NCBI GenBank assembly: GCA_025057335.1
Contig: JANWXG010000034.1
Location: forward strand, 1-15,383
Direction: 5' to 3'
Origin: a bacterium
GTDB lineage: Bacteria; Armatimonadota; HRBIN16
Length of the DNA: 15,383 bases
The notes beneath the pieces are model-generated. The model was given only the letters and a program-made list of their open reading frames with translations. It was not told the DNA's origin and did no database searches. Position 1 is the stretch's first letter, and each line of letters begins with the position of its first letter. Below are positions 6,119 to 13,038 of the stretch, piece after piece. A program made the position numbers and the translations under genes.

Positions 6119-7180
6119 CTATTCACCCACACACAGGTCGACTACAAGCCGCTCCAGCACACGTCGAGGGTCGCTCTCTCCACTCTCTATCCCTTTCAGC
6201 TCCCTGTCCGCCTGATGCAACCGCTCGAACGCCCTTTGCAGGTCAGCCAGCGACAGGCGGCTTGCCTGTTCGCTTAGACTGCGCTTCAGGTAGGGCTGTC
6301 GGCGCAGCAGTTCGGTCAGGTTGGGGTCGGTAGGAAACCATTCGTTGGCGGATTCGCCCAGCTCCAGCAAAAGGCGCATTTGCCAGAGCAGACGTAGCTG
6401 ACGGGCAATCAGCGCCATGAGGCGGGGCACTACTGCCTCTGCACGCCCCTCAGCGGTAAGCACGTCGTGCAGCAGGCGCATCGCCTGCGCAGCGTCCCGC
6501 TGTACTATTGCGTCCACGAGGCGAAACACTTGCGCTTCTACCGTGCGGCTCACAACCGCCTCCACGTCCGCCCGTTCAATCGTGGCGCGCTCGCCCGTAT
6601 ACAGGAGGAGCTTCTGCAGCTCCGCTTCGGCAGCAGCGGGACTGGCGGCGGTCAGGAAAGTGAATCGCTCCTGCGCGTCGGGGGTCATCTGTTTGCCTAC
6701 TGCCTGCAACTGCGCGGAAAGCCAACTGTCAAACGCGGAGGCAGTCAACGGTTTGCACTCTATCACTGTGCCCAGCTGCTCCACTGCCTGTAGCAGTTTG
6801 GTGGGTATGGTGCCCCCCTTGCGCTCCTCTTCGTCGCTCTCAGCGTGCGTGTACAGGATGAGACAGGTCGTGTCGGGCAAGCGGGGCAGAAAGTCCAGCA
6901 GTGTGTCTACCTCCGCGCTCTTGAGATGCTGTACGCCCCTGACCATCACCACTCGGCGCGGAGAAAAGGCAGGGATGCTCATTGCCTCTGCAAGCAGGGT
7001 GGGAAGGTCTATCTCCTGCATGTCGAGATGTGCGCGATCGAACTCGTCCACCACCAGTTCGTCGCGTAGGCGCTGGAGCACGGCGCGTTTTTGTCCTTCT
7101 TCCTTGCCGTGTAGCAGGTAGATACGGGAGGGCGTCTTGCCCACGCCTTTGCGCAGGAACTCTGAGGCGCTTACCGCCAT
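6119..7180 (-). CDS. holA: DNA polymerase III, delta subunit
   Basis: The 353-aa protein matches HolA in length and landmarks: 'RIYLLHGKEEGQKR' near residues 19-32 (the degenerate P-loop region), 'AFSPRRVVMVRG' (71-82), and 'LQKLLLYTGERATIERADVEAVVSRTVEAQVFRLVDAI', the domain II-III junction, then an all-helical C-terminus. HolA opens the beta sliding clamp within the clamp loader and acts in the cytoplasm. ATG 7180 follows the stop of the oxidoreductase gene by 12 bases, and its GGAG site overlaps that stop (TAGGAG), suggesting translational coupling. It is convergent with rpsT with only a four-base gap and no visible terminator, so transcripts probably overlap. The holA-rpsT convergent pair is known from other bacteria such as Bacillus. 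Confidence 0.93.
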   Translation of the reverse strand: MAVSASEFLRKGVGKTPSRIYLLHGKEEGQKRAVLQRLRDELVVDEFDRAHLDMQEIDLPTLLAEAMSIPAFSPRRVVMVRGVQHLKSAEVDTLLDFLPRLPDTTCLILYTHAESDEEERKGGTIPTKLLQAVEQLGTVIECKPLTASAFDSWLSAQLQAVGKQMTPDAQERFTFLTAASPAAAEAELQKLLLYTGERATIERADVEAVVSRTVEAQVFRLVDAIVQRDAAQAMRLLHDVLTAEGRAEAVVPRLMALIARQLRLLWQMRLLLELGESANEWFPTDPNLTELLRRQPYLKRSLSEQASRLSLADLQRAFERLHQADRELKGIESGESDPRRVLERLVVDLCVGE

Positions 7181-7192
7181 CGTGCCATACTC

Positions 7193-8224
7193 CTACAGCA
7201 GGTCGCCGATGGCTATCGTTCTGCCTTCTGCCATGCTGCGGATGGCGGCTTCGGTGAACTCCATGTACTTCACGCCATCCTCGAAGGTGGTGAGGCGAAT
7301 CTTTTCCTTGCCCCGAATGGCATTGACGAACTCCTCCTCCACGCGCCATTTGCCCTCCTCTTCGGGCGGGATAGGGATTTCGCTCAGAGCGCTGTCCCCT
7401 CTCCGACCGCCATACAGCTTGTCGCCCGCGAAGCGCAGGGTGCCCTCGCTGCCGAACAGCCACGCTTCCGGTCCGCCCGCCAGCCCGGTCACCGCTGAAA
7501 TCTGGAAATGTGCGAGGGCTCCACAAACCATCTCCGCCACTACCTCCAGATGGTCGGGCACGCGCACCGCCCGCAGATTGCCTGAAGCGTCGCGTCGCAT
7601 GGGCACGAAGGTCTTGCCGATAGCGGCGACGCGCTTCGCCTCGCCCACCCAGCGCATCACCGCCTCGTACCAGATGCCTAACGTCATCGTGTTGAACCCG
7701 CTCAGGTCGAAGTCCTGACGCCAGTGCAGCGGCGACTCGCGGTCGATAAATGTCCCCCCAGCGCGCACCTCGATAGCTAGCACCTCTCCCAGATAGCCCT
7801 CGGCAATGAGGCGCTTGATGGTGTTGTCCACACGCAGGGTGAAAGGCGAGGGCACAATCTGCGTCACCAGATGGGGGCGAGCGCGCGCTGCCTCCAGCAT
7901 TTGACGCGCCTCACGCAGGTTCATCGCCATGCGCGCTTCGGTCATCACGTGCTTGTTCGCCTGCAAAGCGGCGAGCGTGACGGGGCAGTGCATGTAGGGC
8001 CAGGTGCCGATGACGATGGCGTTCGTATCGGGCGCATCCACTAGCGCACGCCAGTTGTCGTATACCTTCGGGATACCGAACTGTTTGGCGACGCGCTCGG
8101 AGGACTCGCGCGTGCGGTTGCACACGCTGACGATTTCCACGCCCTCAATGGCTTGCAGGTTGGGGATGTGCTTTTCGACGGTGTTGGCTCCCGCACCGAC
8201 CACACCCACGCGGATAGTCTCCAT
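7193..8224 (-). CDS. Gfo/Idh/MocA family oxidoreductase with altered EKP motif
   Basis: The 343-aa protein starts at ATG 8224. An open frame continues upstream to 8443, but that is inside the transglutaminase gene in another frame, and a GGAGGTGA site sits before 8224. The N-terminal Rossmann fold begins IRVGVVGAGANT (4-15) and binds NAD(P) in the family. 'SVCNRTRESSERVAKQFG' (33-50) and 'IVIGTWPYMHCPVTLAAL' (70-87) are typical. The usual 'EKP' motif with its catalytic lysine reads Glu96-Ala-Arg here (KHVMTEARMA). Residues from about 120 onward form the C-terminal substrate-binding alpha/beta domain ('GYLGEVLAIEVRAGG', 'EGTLRFAG'). Members oxidise or reduce sugars and related polyols; the substrate here is unknown. 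Loss of the lysine means a dehydrogenase role should not be assumed. Confidence 0.88.
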   Translation of the reverse strand: METIRVGVVGAGANTVEKHIPNLQAIEGVEIVSVCNRTRESSERVAKQFGIPKVYDNWRALVDAPDTNAIVIGTWPYMHCPVTLAALQANKHVMTEARMAMNLREARQMLEAARARPHLVTQIVPSPFTLRVDNTIKRLIAEGYLGEVLAIEVRAGGTFIDRESPLHWRQDFDLSGFNTMTLGIWYEAVMRWVGEAKRVAAIGKTFVPMRRDASGNLRAVRVPDHLEVVAEMVCGALAHFQISAVTGLAGGPEAWLFGSEGTLRFAGDKLYGGRRGDSALSEIPIPPEEEGKWRVEEEFVNAIRGKEKIRLTTFEDGVKYMEFTEAAIRSMAEGRTIAIGDLL

Positions 8225-8234
8225 CGATGCTCTC

Positions 8235-8242
8235 TCACCTCC
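8235..8242 (-). promoter_or_regulatory. Ribosome-binding site containing the upstream stop codon
   Basis: On the minus strand this is GGAGGTGA. Its last three bases (8235-8237) are the TGA stop of the transglutaminase gene, and ATG 8224 follows 10 bases later. This sets the oxidoreductase start and suggests coupling of termination to re-initiation. Confidence 0.7.
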
Positions 8243-10313
8243 AGAGAGCACTATTTCGCCGGGCGAGCCTCCACCACCTGTATCGGCGTCCGATGGCGGT
8301 GCGTATCTGCTGTACCTGCTTCTCAGCTTGTGCTGCCTCCGCCTCGAGGATGCCGGGTCCGTATTCACTGCGCTCGAGCAAGCGCGTGAGCGCCCACATC
8401 GGCTCTGCGGCTTCAGGCAGAGCCTGCTGCACGCGCGCCGCATACTCCGAGGGGGTCATCCATCCCTTTCGGGGAACGCCTGCCCGTTGCAGCATGGCTA
8501 CTGCTCGCAGGTAGGCGCGTACCACGCGCGACGCGGGGCGACGTGCCAGGGTAAGCCTTCCCGACAGCTCGTTGCCCGCTGCAAACAGCAGCAGCCCTAT
8601 CGCCGACACCAGCAGCACCCAGGGCAAGTTGCCGTACCGCTCGGTGAGCATCCTCCAGAAGTGCTGTCGTTTTTGCTTGCGGTCAGCGGAGTTGGTCACG
8701 TCACGCGCCCCCTCAGTGGGGTCAAAGGGGAGCCAGCCGTAGCCTGGGAAGTAAATCTCCGTCCACTGGTGGCGGTGCTTCTCGCGCGCGATGAACTTGC
8801 CGTCGGGCTGCCTATCCCCAGGCAGGAAGCCTGTCGCGATACGCGAGGGAATGCCTGCATAGCGCGCCAACACCGCCAGCGCAGTGGAGAACAGGTCACA
8901 GTATCCTTCGCGCGATTCGAACAAGAAGAACTCCGCAGCGTCCTTGCCTATGGGCACGGCGGGAGCGTTGAGGTTGTAGTCGCAGGTGTTCTCGACATAT
9001 TGCTTCAGAGCCATGACTTTGTCGTAGTTGTTGGTATATCCTGAGGTAAGCCGCTGCGCCAGCTCCTGCAGACGGCGGCTGGGGTTCGCGGGGAGCTCGA
9101 AGTAGACCGTCCCCACGTCGGCAGGTGTCGCGGGCGGCGCGTTGCGCAGATCTTCGGGTGTGGGGTCAGGCACGCGCGAGATAACCTCGTACTCCGTGCC
9201 CGCTCGATAACCGTAGAAGGTGGTGAAGCTGCCCGTCGCGTCCACGCGCACCGCCAGATTGGGGAAGCGGAGCACGGTCACTTGTGGCGCAGCGTAGATG
9301 ATGTTTGATGCGCCGTAGAGCAGCTTGAAACGCTGTTTGACCTCGCGGTAGCGCACTGGCTCAGCGGTAACGGGAGGCACTTCCAGACTATACAGCCCAT
9401 CTCGTCGTTCGGGCAGCTCCGCGAAGGGCATATCGGCGTCAAACAGGCTGCGGCTGAAGAAGCCGAAGCGCGGGTTCGCCCAGCCGCGTCCTGTGTAGCG
9501 CACGTACACGCTGCCGCGCCAGTAAAGCGGTTCGGTGCTCTCGACTTCCAGCACTGCCTGCTCGCTGAGGGAGACCGGTCCCGAACCAACGGGAACCGCA
9601 GGCTGCGCAAAAGAACTGGACACACTGTTGTTGCTGGTCACTGCGGCGAGATTGGCGGGCAGGGCGCCACCGCTGAGGCGTAGCGTCGTGTCGCGCAGCG
9701 GCCAGCTGACCACAATGCCCGTAAGCGCTGCCAGCACGCCGCACGTCAGCGCCACGACCACCTGGCTACGCATCAGGAACGGATTAGAGGGAGCACCTGC
9801 ATAGATGCGACGTGCGTTCTCGTGCGCCAGCAGAAACGCTGCGTTACCGAGAAAAATAGTGAACAGCCAGAACGATTGATATCCGCTGAGCGCGGGCGCG
9901 GTCACCCCCAGCAACGCCACGACGGGTACCGCAACAAACAGCACATGCTCATCCGACGCCAGCATAAACGAGGCGAACACCACCAGCCACGACAGGAAGG
10001 CGATGGCGGTGCCGCCGTAAGTAATCTCCATGTCAAACGGCAACACCCATCCCTGCGTCCAGAAGCTGAACAGAGCGTAGACAATCAGCCCCGCGAACAA
10101 CCAGCGCAGCAACACACCAGGCGACTGCTCGAACCACCCCAGCCTCCTGGCGAGGTAGCTAAACACAAATCCCGCCAGGACCAGTGCCATCATCAGATTG
10201 GTGAACTGCTTGTCTTCCATCACACTGCGCGCTGCCCAGAGCCCAGTGAAGGCAACTACTAGTCCCGACAGGTACATCCACAGGCTCGGCTGGTCTACAG
10301 GTCTTGTACTCAT
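8235..10313 (-). CDS. TgpA-like membrane transglutaminase with C-terminal DUF4129
   Basis: The 692-aa protein has about seven N-terminal membrane helices (12-204), a large extracytoplasmic region, one further helix (about 563-580) and a cytoplasmic tail. The transglutaminase core shows the triad Cys472 ('REGYCDLFSTA'), His515 ('HQWTEIYFPGYGWLPFDPTEG') and Asp531, all in the usual spacing. Residues 596-655 ('RVVRAYLRAVAMLQRAG..', 'TPSEYAARV', 'LTRLLERSEYG') match DUF4129. Pseudomonas TgpA is an essential periplasmic transglutaminase of this design; the natural substrate is not settled. ATG 10313 overlaps the DUF58 stop by four bases (ATGA). Together with the upstream DUF58 and MoxR genes it forms a widely conserved module, probably acting at the cell envelope. 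It appears intact and catalytically competent. Confidence 0.93.
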   Translation of the reverse strand: MSTRPVDQPSLWMYLSGLVVAFTGLWAARSVMEDKQFTNLMMALVLAGFVFSYLARRLGWFEQSPGVLLRWLFAGLIVYALFSFWTQGWVLPFDMEITYGGTAIAFLSWLVVFASFMLASDEHVLFVAVPVVALLGVTAPALSGYQSFWLFTIFLGNAAFLLAHENARRIYAGAPSNPFLMRSQVVVALTCGVLAALTGIVVSWPLRDTTLRLSGGALPANLAAVTSNNSVSSSFAQPAVPVGSGPVSLSEQAVLEVESTEPLYWRGSVYVRYTGRGWANPRFGFFSRSLFDADMPFAELPERRDGLYSLEVPPVTAEPVRYREVKQRFKLLYGASNIIYAAPQVTVLRFPNLAVRVDATGSFTTFYGYRAGTEYEVISRVPDPTPEDLRNAPPATPADVGTVYFELPANPSRRLQELAQRLTSGYTNNYDKVMALKQYVENTCDYNLNAPAVPIGKDAAEFFLFESREGYCDLFSTALAVLARYAGIPSRIATGFLPGDRQPDGKFIAREKHRHQWTEIYFPGYGWLPFDPTEGARDVTNSADRKQKRQHFWRMLTERYGNLPWVLLVSAIGLLLFAAGNELSGRLTLARRPASRVVRAYLRAVAMLQRAGVPRKGWMTPSEYAARVQQALPEAAEPMWALTRLLERSEYGPGILEAEAAQAEKQVQQIRTAIGRRYRWWRLARRNSALWR

Positions 10314-11542
10314 GGTTCACCTCCCGGATGCAGGGGGATGACCGTTGCGTTCTGTGCCGCCAGCAGGCGCAGGAACTCCCCGTCGTGTAGTGCGTCGGGC
10401 AATTTGCTCTGCGGGTCCAACGCGGGTACGTTGGGCAGTAGCGCAATCACCTGCACCTGTTTGCGCACGCAGGCATGCAACATGGGGAGCACGCGAGGGT
10501 CTGCCCCTGCAGTAATGCATGCTAGCACGGCGCCATGCTGCACTTCTCCCACTGCCTTTGCCAGCACCTCGCGCCAGGAGTGGTCAGGACGCGGGGAGAC
10601 CTCCGCCAGTGCATACAGATATCCGTATAGATGTTCGGTAGAGCATCGAGCGGGCTGGCTGTCTATCTCTGGCGACCCCGTAATTAGCCGAAACGGCAAG
10701 CCGCTGGAGTATGCCAGGTGCAGAACTCCGCTCGCCGCTTTCACCATCGTTTCAAAGCTTTGGGGAACCTGCTGCAGGTTCGGAGAGCAGTCGAGCACCA
10801 CGCACACCTCGGTCTGGGTGAACCGCTCGAAGTCGCGCACGAACAGGGTGCCGTAGCGGGCGGAGTGCTTCCAGTCCACACGGCGCAGTGGGTCGCCCTG
10901 CACATACTCGCGGATGCCGAGGAACTCCACGCTATCGCCTCGCACGGGCGCGGAGTGCGTCCCCGCAGCGGTATGGAGCGCTCCGCGGAAACTCTCCAGT
11001 GAGGGCAGGGGCAGCGGAGAGGGCAGCACTAGCACCTCCGTCTGTTCGCGCAGGCGGTGGGAGAAGTAGAACATGCCCAGCGGGTCAGTCGCGTGGAGCC
11101 ACAGCGGTCCTAGTCGATGTCTGCCTCGGCGTTCGAACACCACCTGATATTGCGCCTGCTGGGTTCCGTGCGGTGGGATGGCGAGGGGGATGACGCCGTC
11201 CCCTTCTGCAAACCGTGCCCCGTCAGGCAGGGTCTCTCGCGCTTGCACGAAGTAGCGGGGCAGGTTGCTCTCATTGCGAATGGTCACACGCACAGGCACG
11301 GGCTGACCGTCCCAGGCTACATCCATCGTCTCGCGCTGCGCCGACAGCCCTGCCAGCATCCGCCTGCCCACTGCATAGGACACCAGCGGCACCACCGCTA
11401 CGGCGATCGCCATCATATATAGGTGTCCCAGTCCCAGCGTCATTGCCACGGTGAGGATGCACAGGCTTGCCAGCACGGTCGCGAGTACCTTCACCCGGTG
11501 GTAATCGGGTCTGGCTGTCTGGGTGTTTCGGTCGAGTATCAT
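10310..11542 (-). CDS. DUF58 domain protein
   Basis: The 410-aa protein has two membrane helices near the N-terminus (about 17-36 and 40-58). A beta-rich region follows (80-175; 'RVTIRNESNLPRYFVQARETLPDG', 'RRGRHRLGPLWLHATDPLGMF'). The DUF58 hallmark 'EFLGIREYVQGDPLRRVDWK' starts at 206. A von Willebrand A-like segment begins 'VCVVLDCSPN' (246-255). A canonical MIDAS motif would be DxSxS; here it is DCSPN, so the second serine is lost and metal binding may be weak. DUF58 proteins are regularly encoded between MoxR ATPases and TgpA-like transglutaminases, and may be substrates or partners of MoxR. The gene shares ATGA overlaps with both neighbours, implying tight translational coupling. The biochemical role is unknown. 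Confidence 0.92.
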   Translation of the reverse strand: MILDRNTQTARPDYHRVKVLATVLASLCILTVAMTLGLGHLYMMAIAVAVVPLVSYAVGRRMLAGLSAQRETMDVAWDGQPVPVRVTIRNESNLPRYFVQARETLPDGARFAEGDGVIPLAIPPHGTQQAQYQVVFERRGRHRLGPLWLHATDPLGMFYFSHRLREQTEVLVLPSPLPLPSLESFRGALHTAAGTHSAPVRGDSVEFLGIREYVQGDPLRRVDWKHSARYGTLFVRDFERFTQTEVCVVLDCSPNLQQVPQSFETMVKAASGVLHLAYSSGLPFRLITGSPEIDSQPARCSTEHLYGYLYALAEVSPRPDHSWREVLAKAVGEVQHGAVLACITAGADPRVLPMLHACVRKQVQVIALLPNVPALDPQSKLPDALHDGEFLRLLAAQNATVIPLHPGGEP

Positions 11543-12498
11543 GTGTGCGCTCCCACTCCAATGGGCACCACGACTTGTTCCAGTACCTCTTGCACCACTT
11601 GCTGCGCGTCAACGCCGCGCACCCGTGCTTCGGGTTTCAGAATGAGCCGATGCGCCAGCACGGCGACCGCCACCGCCTTGACATCATCGGGTATCACGTA
11701 GTCGCGCCCCTGCAGCATGGCATGCGCCTGCGCAGCGTGCATCAGGTTCAGCGAGCCGCGCGGGCTGGCTCCCAGCTGCACCTGCGAATGGTGTCGCGTG
11801 GCATTGACCAGGCTGACGATATATTGACGAATAACTTCATGTACAAGCACGTTGCGTACGTCTCGCTGCGCTTGCACTATCTGCTCGGGTTGGGCTACCT
11901 GCTCGACGTGCAGCAGAGGGTGCTCGTACTGCTGGCGCCCTAGGATGTTTGCCTCGTCGCGCGGGGAAGGATAGCCCAGCGACAGGCGGATGAAGAAGCG
12001 GTCCATTTGCGCTTCGGGCAGCGGATAGGTACCCAGCATTTCCACGTTGTTCTGGGTGGCGATAACAAAGTAGGGGCGCGGCAAGGGATGCGACACGCCG
12101 TCAATAGTGACCTGCCGCTCCTCCATGCATTCCAGTAGGCTCGATTGCGTCTTGGGAGTGGCGCGGTTAATCTCATCCGCTAGCACGACATTGGCAAACA
12201 CTGGTCCCGGGTGCAGCTCGAAGCTGAGCGTCTTCGGGTTGAAAACATTCGTACCGGTCACGTCCGCAGGAAGCAGGTCTGGGGTGAACTGGATGCGTCG
12301 GAACTTACCGCCGATGGCGCGCGCCAGCGCCTTGGCAAGGGTGGTTTTGCCTACTCCGGGGATGTCTTCAATCAGCAGGTGTCCGTCACACAGCAAGGTC
12401 AGTACGGCAAGCTCTACCACCTCGCGCTTGCCTACTATGGCTTTTTCCACCTCGTCGACCACGCGGTGGAGCAGTTCGGTCGCTGTCGGTTCTGGCAC
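11539..12498 (-). CDS. MoxR-family AAA+ ATPase
   Basis: I choose GTG 12498 (319 aa), which has a GGGAGGGG site and gives the normal family length. A frame open to TTG 12627, also with a GGAGG site, would add 43 residues of low-complexity, non-conserved sequence. From the chosen start: Walker A 'IPGVGKTT' (46-53), Walker B 'VVLADEINRA' (104-113), sensor 1 'IATQN' (146-150), 'YPLPEAQMDRF' (158-168), and a later 'GASPRG' sensor 2 region. MoxR ATPases act as chaperone-like motors that mature partner complexes, often with vWA-domain proteins. The DUF58 gene begins in its stop codon (ATGA). This is the first gene of the five-gene run. I see no clear promoter in the 220 bases upstream. Confidence 0.93.
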   Translation of the reverse strand: MPEPTATELLHRVVDEVEKAIVGKREVVELAVLTLLCDGHLLIEDIPGVGKTTLAKALARAIGGKFRRIQFTPDLLPADVTGTNVFNPKTLSFELHPGPVFANVVLADEINRATPKTQSSLLECMEERQVTIDGVSHPLPRPYFVIATQNNVEMLGTYPLPEAQMDRFFIRLSLGYPSPRDEANILGRQQYEHPLLHVEQVAQPEQIVQAQRDVRNVLVHEVIRQYIVSLVNATRHHSQVQLGASPRGSLNLMHAAQAHAMLQGRDYVIPDDVKAVAVAVLAHRLILKPEARVRGVDAQQVVQEVLEQVVVPIGVGAHT

Positions 12499-12504
12499 GT
12501 TGTT

Positions 12505-12512
12505 CCCCTCCC
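12505..12512 (-). promoter_or_regulatory. Ribosome-binding site supporting the GTG start of the MoxR gene
   Basis: The minus strand reads GGGAGGGG, with the GGAGG core eight bases before GTG 12498. A competing GGAGG (12635-12639) lies seven bases before TTG 12627, so the longer form cannot be excluded. Family length favours the shorter form. Confidence 0.5.
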
Positions 12513-12718
12513 GCCCGATGGCTTGTACCTCTCTATACTGAGAGGACGTATGCAGGGGTTCCCCCGTTACGTTCACAGTATACCCGTTCATGCCTTGCTT
12601 CCGTATGTATGCGGGCTTTTGTAGCAACCCGTATCCTCCGCAGGTGATTTCGTCAGCGTGAGCATGGAAAAACCCCTACAGAAGGAGGCATCCCGCCAGC
12701 CAAGGGGAGGAATGCATC

Positions 12719-12934
12719 ATGGGAGTGCGCGATGCCAAGGCGTACGTGGGGATGACCTGCGAAATCACGTGGAGAGACCGCATGGGCAACACCCACGTCA
12801 CCCTAGCGACCATTGAGGATGCTAGATACGTGCCGTTGTACGGCGCTTATCTGATTACGGACGTGGAGGATATCCGCCTCGACCAGATAGTGGCGATTGA
12901 GGCAGCCGACGTTGCGCTGCGCCGAGCAGCATGA
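12719..12934 (+). CDS. Small protein of unknown function (71 aa)
   Basis: ATG 12719 follows GGGGAGG (12704-12710) by eight bases. The protein is predicted to be mostly beta ('MTCEITWRD', 'THVTLATIEDARYV', 'GAYLITDV', 'DQIVAIEA') with a short helical tail ('ADVALRRAA'). This pattern would suit a small SH3- or Sm-like barrel, but I recognise no family. There is no signal peptide, membrane segment or cysteine pair; the single Cys is at residue 14. It is divergent from the MoxR operon and is followed by a strong hairpin, so it is probably a single-gene transcript. The ribosome-binding site and coherent hydrophobic pattern argue that it is real. The function is unknown. Confidence 0.65.
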   Translation: MGVRDAKAYVGMTCEITWRDRMGNTHVTLATIEDARYVPLYGAYLITDVEDIRLDQIVAIEAADVALRRAA

Positions 12935-12970
12935 CGAGGGCGAACCCTCCCGCCTCCCGTACTGCGCCAT

Positions 12971-13021
12971 CCCTCACCCCCTTTCCCCCTCTCCCACAGG
13001 GAGAGGGGACGGGGATGAGGG
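12971..13021. repeat. Long GC-rich hairpin between convergent genes
   Basis: CCCCTCTCCC (12986-12995), loop ACA, GGGAGAGGGG (12999-13008), extended by CCCTCACCCC (12971-12980) against GGGGATGAGGG (13011-13021) with a bulge. There is no T-run, so it is not a textbook intrinsic terminator. Its position between the convergent 71-aa gene and the DUF6785 gene suggests it may protect or end both transcripts. Similar CCCCTCTCCC-N-GGGAGAGGGG units are, to my knowledge, common dispersed repeats in GC-rich bacteria. Confidence 0.7.
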
Positions 13022-13038
13022 GAGGCAGATGGTCTCCT

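Noticed and set aside
8225..8443. N-terminal extension of the oxidoreductase
   Set aside because: It is arginine- and serine-rich shadow sequence of the transglutaminase gene; the Rossmann fold begins right after ATG 8224.
12499..12627. 43-residue N-terminal extension of MoxR from TTG 12627
   Set aside because: It has a plausible ribosome-binding site, but family length and lack of conserved features favour GTG 12498. It is kept as an alternative.
12971..13021. Intrinsic terminator
   Set aside because: The stem is strong but no run of T follows on either strand, so I list it as a repeat with a possible transcript-end role.
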